Shown: positions 11,148-21,341 of the stretch, in pieces
Numbering within the stretch: the first letter of the stretch is position 1
How the letters are laid out: each line of letters begins with the position of its first letter
DNA from: Tetradesmus obliquus
Lineage: Eukaryota; Chlorophyta; Chlorophyceae; Sphaeropleales; Scenedesmaceae
DNA: 64,000 nucleotides
Assembly (NCBI GenBank): GCA_030272155.1
Contig: CP126191.1
Coordinates: forward strand, 7,276,501 to 7,340,500
Reading direction: 5' to 3'
Translations under genes and position numbers: made by a program
Notes under the pieces: model-generated
Seen by the model: only the letters and a program-made list of their open reading frames with translations
Databases searched by the model: none
What the model was told of the DNA's origin: nothing

Positions 11148-13292
11148 CCCGCCTGGAGCAAGCCGTGGGAGGCAGCAGCAGCCAGCGCTGCAGCAACGTC
11201 AGGCCATGTCCCCCCTAAGTGGTTGCAACATGCACCGCGCAGGCGCAACTACACCAGATCTTGAGGAAGCGCCATGCTTGTTGGCGGCAGTGCGTGGCTG
11301 ACCCACAGCTTGGCTGTGCATGGTGTGCTGGCTGTGCTGGCACTGGGCTGTGCTGACACGCCTGCTGCCTCCTCGCTGGTTGCAGCTTCTGGTACTGCAG
11401 TTGAAATGGGACTGGCCAGCGGGCATTTCTGGAGGGTGATGAGCGGCAGGTTCTGGTGATTGTCCCACGCTGCTGGCTGCCACAATGCAGCTTCATTTAG
11501 GTGGTGCGTTGATGTTCAAGAGCAGGTACTCATGCAGGCAGGAGAGGTGTGCCGCACTCTTACATTGTCGCACACTAGACAGCATGTTGTATGTATCAGT
11601 AATACGCCCAGATCCTTGCACGCCTTGGTGTGCAGTGCTGGGCGATCATGCAGCAGCATGTTGTGAATGCGGGAACCAAACATGCGATGCCAGCACATTG
11701 TACACGCAGGATCACTTACACAGTTGGTTGCAGCTTGCAGCACACATTGCTGACGGCAGGAAGAATGCGGCGCGGTGCGCTGTGTTGTATACACCCTGAC
11801 ATATAGCGGCCTGCTGCTGCCTCTGTACTGCGGCGATGACAACTTGTCTTGACAGCAAACTTCGACCCAGCAGGAAGAATTGTCACAGTTCTGGCAGCTT
11901 TTACTATGATGCCATGCTGTACGATGCTGCAATATTGCCCAACATGTTATTATGTGTTTGCAATTGCTCTGTTTGCTGGTGGCGGGGATGGTATAGCCTG
12001 CCATCCTCAGGATCGACACAAGTTGTGTCGATCCTGCTGCTTACCCACTAAAGCAAGGGTGCAGCTGTCACCGTGCACAGCTTTACTACGTGACCTGGCG
12101 CGCATTGCCAATATACAGTGTATATAGTCTAGATCTGTTTGTTTTTATCTGAGAAGCATGGACTTGTTGCAGTCTTGGAATTTATCTTTTGGCAGCCAGC
12201 AGCTGCAGTAGCACCAGCAGTGTGCCCTTCTACAACCTTGTGCAAATGTATGTGTCTATGTGTGCGAGTGTGTATGTCACATACACGCTGTAAGGTACAG
12301 CGGGTGTTATCTGTCTGCAGGGCCTCCTCAGGCTCGCCAGTACTATGAGTGCTGAAGAATCATACGCAGCTAGTAGTCACCCACGGTGGGTGTGCATGAC
12401 GACGGTTACTTTTGGACTGCAGGCATGTTGTGTGGAGGCTGGGCCTTACTGCTCACCTCCTTTCAAAGTGCAGCATGTCGGGGCTTGTGTTGGAATGGCG
12501 GTGAGCAGTGCCAGCGGGCCTTTGCACACTGTTCCTTTATGTACAGCAGTGCTAGCTTCACCACGCCACTGGCCGTGCGGTGAAGTGATCATGACCATGG
12601 CTGTTGTCGACGGAAAGTTTGCAGTGTGTCCTGGGTGACATGCCATACCTTTCGAAAAGTTGCATGCATGGGACCAAGAGTGTAACGCTGTGTCTCGTAA
12701 ATGACCTCATGAGGTCGTGTTGGCCTCTTCTGTCGAATGCTGATGCAGAGACACAAGACCAATGACCTGCATGCACATTATAACCCTTTAATAATGAGGG
12801 CCCGCCACGCTCCCCTGCCACTCCTCTGGCTAGAGGAACTGTACGGGTCTGCAGAGCAACTGACGCCAATGTGACGTGATCGTCCTGACAACGATGTTGA
12901 TATGCAGCCGCCCATGTGCCCGCTTGTAAACAGCCTCCTGCCACGCAGGATGCAACCCGCAGCACACCACATAAATGCATCCAACCACCTTCCACCACAA
13001 GAGCATGCGCTGCGCGCAACAGGCACTTGTGACCAGGCTGTCACACACAGGATCTGGCTGATCCTAGGCTTGATATGCAGTGCTGTGATGTAACGAGCGT
13101 GACTTCAACGTTGGCATGTACACCACACCTGGCAGCATGCGCACTCAGGGTGCAAGCCAGAAATTCCACGCAACACTGCATCTCTGGCAAAGCACCACAT
13201 ACCACGTGCCTCACTTTGCACAGCAGCTACGCACCAATGCGGTGCCAAAAAACGCTGCTGGCTCACGCACACGAAGTATCTCCGTAGCTGCG
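11148..13292. other. convergent intergenic region with 3' untranslated regions
   Basis: About 2.1 kb lie between the stop of the glycoside-hydrolase-like gene (+) and the stop of the first CRY-DASH gene (-). The longest open frames (for example 12345-12638) show no family resemblance and no splice continuity, so I call no gene. TGTAA motifs at 12289-12293 and 12681-12685 are candidate + strand poly(A) signals; TTACA at about 11563 and 11716 are candidates for the minus strand. If used, the two 3' UTRs overlap. A perfect inverted repeat lies at 12008-12036. Confidence 0.5.
12008..12036. repeat. perfect 14-bp inverted repeat, 1-nt spacer
   Basis: Arms of 14 bp starting caggatcgacacaa face each other around a single G at 12022. 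It lies in non-coding sequence between convergent genes and would form a tight hairpin or cruciform. Its function is unknown. Confidence 0.9.
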
Positions 13293-16200
13293 TCAGCCGT
13301 ACCGGTCAAACTCGCTGCGGGGCCTGCTGCTGCGGCTGCTCCTGCTGCCGCCCCTCCCCCTGCCGCCGCCGCTGCGGCCTCCTGCTGCTGACTGCCTGTA
13401 GCCGTTGAAGCCAGGGTTGCCTCCCACCCTGTAGCTGGCATCAGAGTGTGGCCTGGCAAAGCGACTGGCTGGGATGGGCTGCGGGTAGTCCACACCTATC
13501 TGCACGTCGTACTGCTGCTGCTCCTGCTTCGACATCAGCCTGCAGCAGCAGCAGCAACACAGCAGGTGCAGGGCACAGCAGAAGGCAATAAGTGACAGTT
13601 GCACGGCGCAGTGCAGATGACCTGCAGCATACACCTAAGCCACAGCAGCACACATGTGCATACAGCAAGGCCCAAGCAGCTTAACAAGTCTGCATCTCAC
13701 CAAGGCTCATGTATCCTGGCTGTTGGCACGTTCTTGAGCTCCGGGATCCAGTGCCTGATGTAGTCGCCAGCAGGGTCGTAGTCTTTGCTTTGCTGCAGAT
13801 GCAACAACAGGGGCACCACAGGCAGACAGCAGGTCAGAGCGTTGCCTAGCGCTGTCAAGAAGCACACTTAACCCTGATTAACACCTGGGACGGGCATCAC
13901 TGCGTGTCACACAACCAGCCCAGCAGCTGTGCAAGCGTGCCAGGTGCCAGCCCCCCCCCCCCGTCTCACCTTGGTGATGTTGAAGTGGTTGACGCGCCCG
14001 CCCGTGAGCCCCGCTGCCGAAGCCCAGTTGCCCCAGTTGCTGGCCGGGTCGTAGTCCAGCAGCAGGTGCTCAAACAGGTCGCCGCCGCGCCGCCAGTCGC
14101 AGCCCAGGTCCAGCGCCAGGTAGCTGGCCACGTTCTGGCGCCCACGGTTGGACATCCAGCCTGACACAGCAACACAGCAACATGGCGAGGCAAATAAGAC
14201 ACATGAACTGACCAAACTCATGAAAGTGTAATAACCCGGGCCATGCATGGTGCAGCAAACCACAGTGCTGTCTAAAAGCTGTCAACACGCCTCCTGACAG
14301 CAGGCCCTACACTGACACAATGCAGCTCTGTACAGACGCCACGCGCCAGCGACACACAAGGCACCCACCTGTCTGCTGCAGCTCGCGCATGTTGGCGTCC
14401 ACCAGGGGCATGCCTGTGCTGCCCTCAGCCCAGCGCTGCCACAGCTCAGGGTCGCTGCTCCACGGCAGGCGCAGCCCAGCGGGGCCGCCAGAGTGGAAGA
14501 TGCGGTTGCCCTGCTTCGCTGCGTAAAACCTGCACAGCAACAGAAAATGCCCCGCATCAGTACAGGCACACGTGGCACAGCGCAACATAGGGCAAGGGAT
14601 ACGCATGATTCCTCTGTATGCTGTGAGCGGCTCAAGCAGCAGCATAACAAGTGCCAGAAACACAGCCGCCCTCCACCATCCAGAATGAAGCTGCTTCAAC
14701 GCACCCTGCAGCCAGCAGCCCTCTCTCCTTCACACTCTCCTCCACACACACCTGAAGAAGTCCCTCCAGATGAGCTCAAACACCACCCAGTAGGTACTCT
14801 TGTTGGCGGTGCGCTGCTCCTCATACTTCTTCAGCTCATGGTACACGGTGCGGGGTGACAGGCAGCCCGCAGCCATCCAGGGCGCGAACTTTGTGGAGTA
14901 GTCGCCGCCCAGCATGCCGTTGCGTATGTCAAAGTAGGTGGCCACCAGGTCGGTGTCCCACAGGTAGTGACGCAGCCGCGCCAGCGCCTCTGCCTCGCCA
15001 CCCTGGGGAAAGCAGGGTTTATGCAGCACACACGGAAACAACATTGACGATCATGCATGTCTGGTGACACCGCAGTGGAAAACATTGCTGTGATGCAGAT
15101 GCATGCATATGTGTGCATTGTTCCCCTGCTTTTGGGACATGGCAGGCGGTGAGCCACGCCCAAGGGCGGGTGCCTGCCGGCTGTACCGCAGGGGTGCTGG
15201 CGCCAGCCTGAAGCAGGCTGGGTCAGGCGGTTACTGTTGCGCGGGTATGACTCAATGGCCACCTCATGGCAGGGGCGCCAGCTGCAACGCAGCCGGCAGG
15301 CCCCGGAGGTGTGATCTTAAGGCCCACGCGGGTGTGTGTAGAGGATGCTGCTGCGCACGCCAAGCAAGCATGCTGCCACAACAGTATGCCTAGCCGCCCA
15401 CCTTGAACTGCAGTGCTGCTTTGGGGTTGGACTGCGGCTGTTGCGGCGCCTGGCCTGCCGGCCAGGGCAGCTGCTGCCAGCCGGGCAGCTCCCCGGTCAG
15501 CTGCTGCTGCAGCTGTGGCGGCAGGCTGCGCGGCAGCGGCAGCTGGCCAGGCTGCGGGGCAGGGAACTCCGGACGCACCTGCAGCCAGTGGTAGGGCGGC
15601 AGCAAGGGATAATGCAGACTGAGACCACTGCAAAGTGGCAATTGAACGCTACAGCTGCTCATGTTGGCGCAAGTCTGCTCAGGGTGGCCCTGTGTGCCTG
15701 TTATGCTTAGGTCACATCAACGTGCTTGATGAGCTGCCCAAGCACTTGACGCCGACTCCAAGCACGCCACACAGCTCGCCTCTCCCCCCCGGCTCACCTT
15801 GCACTGCTTCTCCACCTTCTCCCTGAATGGCGTGAACACACTGGGCAGCGTGGCCAGGCCCTCCCCAAAGGGTAGGTCATCGATGTGGTACAGCGAGGGG
15901 CCCCAGTGCCGCACCAGCTTGGCCTTGCCCTGCACGCCAGCAACACAAAATGACACAGCTTAGACATACTGTTTGTGGTGGCTCTGTTGCATACCTTGGT
16001 GCTACCTGCTGCCAGCTTTGCTGTAGCTGACTTGTCAGCTGCACCTGCACACGTCCTCCGGTGCCGAGCTGCATGCCGAGCTTGCACTGGCTGCGTCGCC
16101 AGCAGGTCCGTCCTTACCTTGATTGCTCGCTGGACCGCGGCGTCCACTGCTGTCTCCTCGCTGGTGACCTCCTCCTGGCACAGCACCAGCCCCGCCCCGG

Positions 16201-16734
16201 GGCCGCAGCCCTCCAGCGCAGCAGGCAGCACAGCCTCAGGGGCGCCCACAGCCACCAGCAGCCCGCTGCCCAGCTGCTGCAGGTTGCAGCGCAGGCCAGC
16301 CACGCACTGCTGAAGGAAGGCTGCGCGGTGCGGGCCAGTCTTGGTGGTGCCCCAGGGGCTGGCAGAAAAGAAGCGCGGGTCGTAGCAGTACACAGGCAGC
16401 ACCTGCAGCGCGCCGCAGCAGCAACAGTGTTGTCACACACCCAAAAGCAGCAGCACGCCTGTTTATCGGGCTTCCAGTGGATGGTGGCTGCTGGCAGCAG
16501 ACGAAGTCAGCTGCACCAACAGCCTGCTTAATACAGTCAAAATGAAAAGTGTATGCTGTGCTTGCTGCTGCTGCTGCTGCTGCTGCAGGCCTGTGTGCCG
16601 CTCACCTCGTCATACTCGCCTGCCTTGACCTTCTGCACCGCCTGGTGCACAATCACATTGTCGCGAACGCGAAGGTCATTCCTGAAGAACAGCACGATGC
16701 GGCGTGGACCGCCACCTGCCTGGCCGTCAGCCAT
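13293..16734 (-). CDS. CRY-DASH: cryptochrome-DASH, copy A (RGG-like tail)
   Basis: Flavoprotein of the photolyase/cryptochrome superfamily, DASH class; family members bind FAD and an antenna and repair UV dimers in single-stranded or looped DNA, and some act in blue-light signalling. Nine exons: 16606-16734, 16118-16402, 15798-15929, 15402-15578, 14752-15002, 14369-14529, 13970-14160, 13701-13792, 13293-13539, 554 residues. The N-terminal alpha/beta domain starts [16 protein letters not shown]. The FAD domain shows [67 protein letters not shown] and [19 protein letters not shown], all DASH hallmarks. The last ~45 residues are rich in Gly, Arg and Ser. The start at 16734 matches the paralogue's MAD start; an in-frame ATG at 16764 is the alternative. 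No obvious transit peptide. Tandem paralogue of the next gene; one intron (14530-14751) is absent there. Confidence 0.95.
15171..15339. repeat. 169-bp conserved intronic block, copy A
   Basis: Within the CRY-DASH copy A intron between exons 4 and 5. It aligns without gaps to 19070-19238 with four mismatches. It carries complementary arms (15172-15183 with 15290-15301, 12 bp perfect), a hairpin of 8 bp with an AAG loop (15203-15221), and a second 9-bp pairing (15196-15204 with 15274-15282). The flanking intron sequence is much less similar. It is not part of the CRY-DASH coding frame, since the protein runs continuously across the intron (AALQFK then GGEAEAL). Confidence 0.85.
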
Positions 16735-17368
16735 GGCTGCAATGCTGTGGCTGCGCCCCCTCACGCGCAGCTGCGCTGGCGCTGCTGCAGCAGGCCTGGT
16801 GGCTGACAGAGCAGGAAGCTGGCCCAGTGCCTGCAGCGCATGGAGAGCATGCGCACAACAGAGCAGTAGATGTCAGTATGAAGCAAACATAGAATGAAAC
16901 TAGAAAGACATGCGTATATTACTGTTGCAGCTGTGCCCAACACTGCACCAGCAGCAGCCAAGTGCACTTGCCTTGCCAGGGAGGAGACTGCTGCCTTTGC
17001 CACCAGCTGCTGCCCCTCGCAGCACACCCGCGAACGCCAGGTTGAATTTAGTTCAGCGGTTTCACAATGCTTCAAAAAACAATACGACCGTGACACAGAT
17101 GATTATCGAGGCGGCAACCGATCGCAGCCACAAGAAGTGTGCGCGCCCAGCCACCTGTTTCGCACACAAGGACGAAGGAATCAAATAAAGCGCCGAAGAA
17201 AAAGATTACTGCTATTGCTGCAATTCACTATTTCATTGATACTTTCATCAAAGCACGTAACTCGCCTGGCTGATAGTGCCACCAGTGACTGTCATTGTCA
17301 CAGCGTCTCAGGGCCCAGTTTGAACAGGAATGCTCCTGAGCCAGGCCAGGCTTGACCTCTGACACTCA
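16735..17368. other. spacer between the two CRY-DASH genes
   Basis: About 630 bp holding the promoter/5' UTR of CRY-DASH copy A and the 3' UTR of copy B. No conserved open frame is seen. An AT-richer segment lies at about 17040-17240. Confidence 0.5.
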
Positions 17369-20300
17369 TCAAGTCGACGACTTGTCCTTGAGCTTTCCTT
17401 TGACCTGTTTGTGTGCTGTGTTCTTCACTTTCAATGGCCCTGCTGGATCTCCGCCCACAGCGCCGCCACCATGCGGCCTGCCAAAGCGGCTGGCTGGGAT
17501 GGGCAGCGGGTAGTCAACGCCCATGCGCACTCCATACTGCTGCTGCTCCTCTTCAGTCATCAGCCTGCAGCATTTGCGAACCACGCAGCGTCAGCAGCAG
17601 CTGCAGTAGCATGTGACCCGCCCTACCAAAGGCCAAAGCCGGAGTAACAAGCTGCAGCTGGCGGGTCAGCAAAAGGAATGCAGAAGGTACACGCCTGTAC
17701 ACTTTTGGCTGACCAATAAAGCAATGTAAGCTCCGGTGAACAGCACTACCTCACCAAGGCTCGCGTATCCTGGCTGTTGGCACGTCCTTCAGCTCCGGGA
17801 TCCAGTGCCTGATGTAGTCGCCAGCAGGGTCGTAGTCCTTGCTTTGCTGCAGGCGCAACAACAGGGGCACAGAAACAGCAGGACATCAAAGGACCACAGG
17901 TCAGAGCGTTGCAGCACGACTGAGCCTGGGTTCAACAGCTGAAGTGCCCATCAGCGCATCACCGTAGCGGCCCGGTAGCTATGCAAACATGCCAATCAGC
18001 ATGCGCGCTGGCTGCCTGCCGCACCTTGGTGATGTTGAAGTGGTTGACGCGCCCGCCCGTGAGCCCCGCTGCCGCCGCCCAGTTGCCCCAGTTGCTGGCC
18101 GGGTCGTAGTCCAGCAGCAGGTGCTCAAACAGGTCGCCGCCGCGCCGCCAGTCGCAGCCCAGGTCCAGCGCCAGGTAGCTGGCCACGTTCTGGCGCCCGC
18201 GGTTGCTCATCCAGCCTGACGCATCAGCACAGGGGCACAGCAGAGTTTGTTACGAATAAAACCACCAGCATCTGTAGCGATTGTGCTTGTTCAATTTGCT
18301 TCAAGCTGTAACTAATGCCAAGGACGACAAGCAACTGCTATCCAAGATGTGCCATGGGAGCGCCAGCCGCTGCGCCAGTGCCGCACCCTTCCAGGGCCGC
18401 AGCCATGCACCAGCCCACCTGTCTGCTGCAGCTCGCGCATGTTAGCGTCCACCAGGGGCATGCCTGTGCTGCCCTCAGCCCAGCGCTGCCACAGCTCAGG
18501 GTCACTGTTCCAGGGCAGGCGCAGCCCAGCAGGGCCGCCAGAGTGGAAGATGCGGGAGCCCTGCTTCAGCGCATAAAAGCGGAAGAAGTCTCTGCACAGC
18601 AGCTCAAATGTGATCCAGTAGGTGCTCTTGTTGGCAACGCGTTGCGCTTCGTACAGCTTGGTTTCGTGGTATATGGTGCGGGGTGACAGGCAGCCTGCGG
18701 CCATCCAGGGCGCAAACTTTGTGGAGTAGTCACCGCCCAGCATTCCGTTGCGTATGTCAAAGTAGGTGGCCACCAAATCGGTGTCCCACAGGTAGTGCCG
18801 CAGCCGCGCCAACGCCTCTGCCTCGCCACCCTGCGGGGACGCAGGGCACATGCCAACAGGAACAGCAGTCAATGGCTGTGAGTGTTTGCAAGGTACAAAC
18901 TAACAGAGCTAGCTCAGCCAGCCAGTTTGAAACACAAGGAGCTGGCAAAGAAGCAACAAACACCACACCAACAATGCGCTGGTGTGCCTCAGGCTACCTG
19001 ATGTGTTACATATGCATGTTTGTGAAATGGTGTGTGTTCCCCTGCCTTTGGAGCGCAGCAAGCAGTGTATGCCTGCCGGCTGTACCGCAGGGGTGCTGGC
19101 GCCAGCCTGAAGCAGGCTGGGTCAGGCGGTTGCTGTTGCGCGGGTATGACTCAATGGCCACCTCATGGCAGGGGCGCCAGCTGCAACGCAGCCGGCAAAC
19201 CCTGGAGGTGTGATCTTAAGGCCCACGCGGGTGTGTGTGCAGATGTTGCTGCGCCCGCAAAGCAAGCTGTGTTCTGCACAGTCCCTGACCGCAGCGGCTG
19301 CAGTCAAGCAAGGATGCCTTGAACAACATTGATACAAGCCAGCCACCCACCTTGAACTGCAGTGCTGCTTTGGGGTTGGGCTGCCGCTGCTGCGGCGCCT
19401 GGCCTGCCGGCCAGGGCAGCTGCTGCCAGCCAGGCAGCTCCCCGGTCAGCTGCTGCTGCAGCTGTGGCGGCAGGCTGCGCGGCAGCGGCAGCTGGCCAGG
19501 CTGCGGGGCAGGGAACTCCAACCGCACCTGCAGCATGGCAGCGGATGCACGCCTGGTCTTGCAACTCACTAGCACACTTGCTGCCTGCTGTCTGAAGCTG
19601 CATGCATCACAGGCTTGCAACCAGCAGATGACAGCCAGGAGAACTGCTGTCCCTGTGGACTTAGCAGCGCCCGTGTAGCCTGCGTGGACAGTTGGGTAAT
19701 GGTGCCAGCATTGCTGTGCATGCAACGCAACAAGCAGCTGCCAGGCAGGAAAGCTTCTGCCGCAGTGCACTGCTCAGGGCACTGCCCTCACCTTGAAGTC
19801 CTGCTCCACCTGCTCCCTGAAGCGTGTGAACACGTCAGGCATGTCCTGCAAGCCCTGCTGGTAGGGCAGGTCCTCCACATGCAGCAGGCTGGGGCCCCAC
19901 CGCCTCACTAGCTCAGCACGGCCCTGCAGCACAACAACAGAATGGCCTCCAGTTGCGAAACATGCATGTGTGCAGGGCCAGAACTGTTGCCTAAGCCAGG
20001 GTAGCAGCTGCCCAGCCAGTTATCGTGTGTGAGCGCTGCGGCGGCTATCCGTCCACAGCTGCAGAAGCTGCTACACAAGGATTGCAAGCACAGCACATGG
20101 CTGGCTAGGTCAATACTGATGCTGTACACTGCAGTTATACCTTGATTGCTCGCTGGACCGCCGCGTCCACTGCTGTCTCCTCGCTGGTGACCTCCTCCTG
20201 GCACAGCACCAGCCCCGCCCCGGGGCCGCAGCCCTCCAGCGCAGCAGGCAGCACAGCCTCGGGGGCGTCCACAGCCACCAGCAGCCCGCTGCCCAGCTGC

Positions 20301-20689
20301 TGCAGGCTGCACCGCAGGCCAGCCACGCACTGCTGCAGGAAGGCTGCGCGGTGCGGGCCAGTCTTGCTGTTGCCCCAGGGGCTGGCAGCAAAGAAGCGCG
20401 GGTCGTAGCAGTACACAGGCAGCACCTGCAGCACAGAAAAGCAAGAGAGCACATGCAGCGTGGCCTCAAACATTCAAAGCAAGTCGCCTAGAACCTACTG
20501 GCATCACAGCACACAGGCAGACCAGCAGCAGCAGATCTTTCCAAGCCTCACCTCATCGTACTCCCCAGTTTGGACCTTATGTACAGCCTCATTGATGATC
20601 ACATTATCACGTAGCCGCAGGTCATTTCTGAACCAAAGCAGGATGCGGCGCCTGCCACTGTTGGCTGGCTCCGCTGACGCGTCTGCCAT
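17369..20689 (-). CDS. CRY-DASH: cryptochrome-DASH, copy B (Lys-rich tail)
   Basis: Second cryptochrome-DASH in tandem with copy A. Eight exons: 20552-20689, 20141-20425, 19792-19923, 19351-19527, 18419-18830, 18025-18215, 17755-17846, 17369-17564, 540 residues. It keeps the whole set of DASH FAD-domain motifs ([55 protein letters not shown]). Exon 5 (412 nt) equals exons 5 plus 6 of copy A (251+161 nt) with no intron. Identity to copy A is mosaic: the exons encoding VLPVYC...[12 protein letters not shown]...LQFK and WMSNRG...NITK are nearly identical, while the exon GRAELVRRW...QDFK matches only about 26 of 44 residues. The tail is Lys-rich ([18 protein letters not shown]), unlike copy A. 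The start at 20689 aligns with the MAD start of copy A; an in-frame ATG at 20713 would add eight residues. Confidence 0.95.
19070..19238. repeat. 169-bp conserved intronic block, copy B
   Basis: Partner of 15171-15339, in the equivalent intron of CRY-DASH copy B (between exons 4 and 5). Same length with four mismatches. Three of these fall in the outer 3' arm and shorten the outer stem to about 9 bp; the inner hairpins are unchanged. Confidence 0.85.
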
Positions 20690-21341
20690 CAGTGCGCAGC
20701 ACAGGTGTAGCACAATTCCCTAGGTGCGGCACCTGCGAGTGGAGGTGTTTGCACGTCTCAGAGAACTACTCCAATTAGTTGTTTAGTGAGCGCGTTACGA
20801 GCAGGGTAGCCTGCGGCGGTGTGGGCTAACCTGGGGCTGCTACTGCTGCTGCTGCTGTCCGTGTCGCCCGGCGTACCCCATTTGAGGCCACACCAGAGCC
20901 CACGGCTGTGTAAGTGAGCGCCAGTTCAAACTTTGAATGCGTTCAAACCACAAGCCGTGATCAACCAACCGAGGCAAGGACGTTCTCTTCTTGCGATCGC
21001 CCTGCAGTCACTGCGAACCACCCGTGACAAATCCCAAAACGACGAACACCAACGGCAAAAACATCGCACGGTGTAAATCTGCACGTATATACCCGCTTGT
21101 ACAACAGCCGTGGCGCAGCCGACTAAACCCGTGACGTTTGACTATAGTCAATATCTCAGCCAGGCTGACACCCGTTGAAAAAAAAACAGGCGAGTCCCTG
21201 GAATGCACTGCTTTCGTGCTCAGCTCCAACAACGGTTGGCGACAACACGCTTTGCTCAAGGTTACACAAGATTTGATGCAACATGCTAGGGGCACAATGT
21301 ACGATTTGTCCAGCCACCCTGCTCAGCTTCGTCCAGCAACC
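20690..21341. other. CRY-DASH copy B promoter and TBC1D31 3' end
   Basis: About 650 bp without a gene. A TTACA at 21262-21266 (TGTAA on the minus strand), roughly 80 bp past the TBC1D31 stop, is a good candidate for that gene's poly(A) signal. The rest would be promoter and leader for CRY-DASH copy B. Confidence 0.5.

Noticed and set aside
12345-12638. Plus-strand frame of 97 codons in the convergent region
   Set aside because: No recognisable domain and no supporting splice structure; lies where 3' UTRs are expected.
15223-15633. Possible extra CRY-DASH exon, because the conserved intronic block stays open in one minus-strand frame in both copies
   Set aside because: The conserved protein runs directly from AALQFK to GGEAEAL across the intron, the open frame differs from the exon frame, and it ends in a stop in both copies; kept as a non-coding conserved block.
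16606-16764. Upstream ATG at 16764 as the CRY-DASH copy A start
   Set aside because: Not excluded, but the start at 16734 aligns with the MAD start of copy B, so it is preferred.
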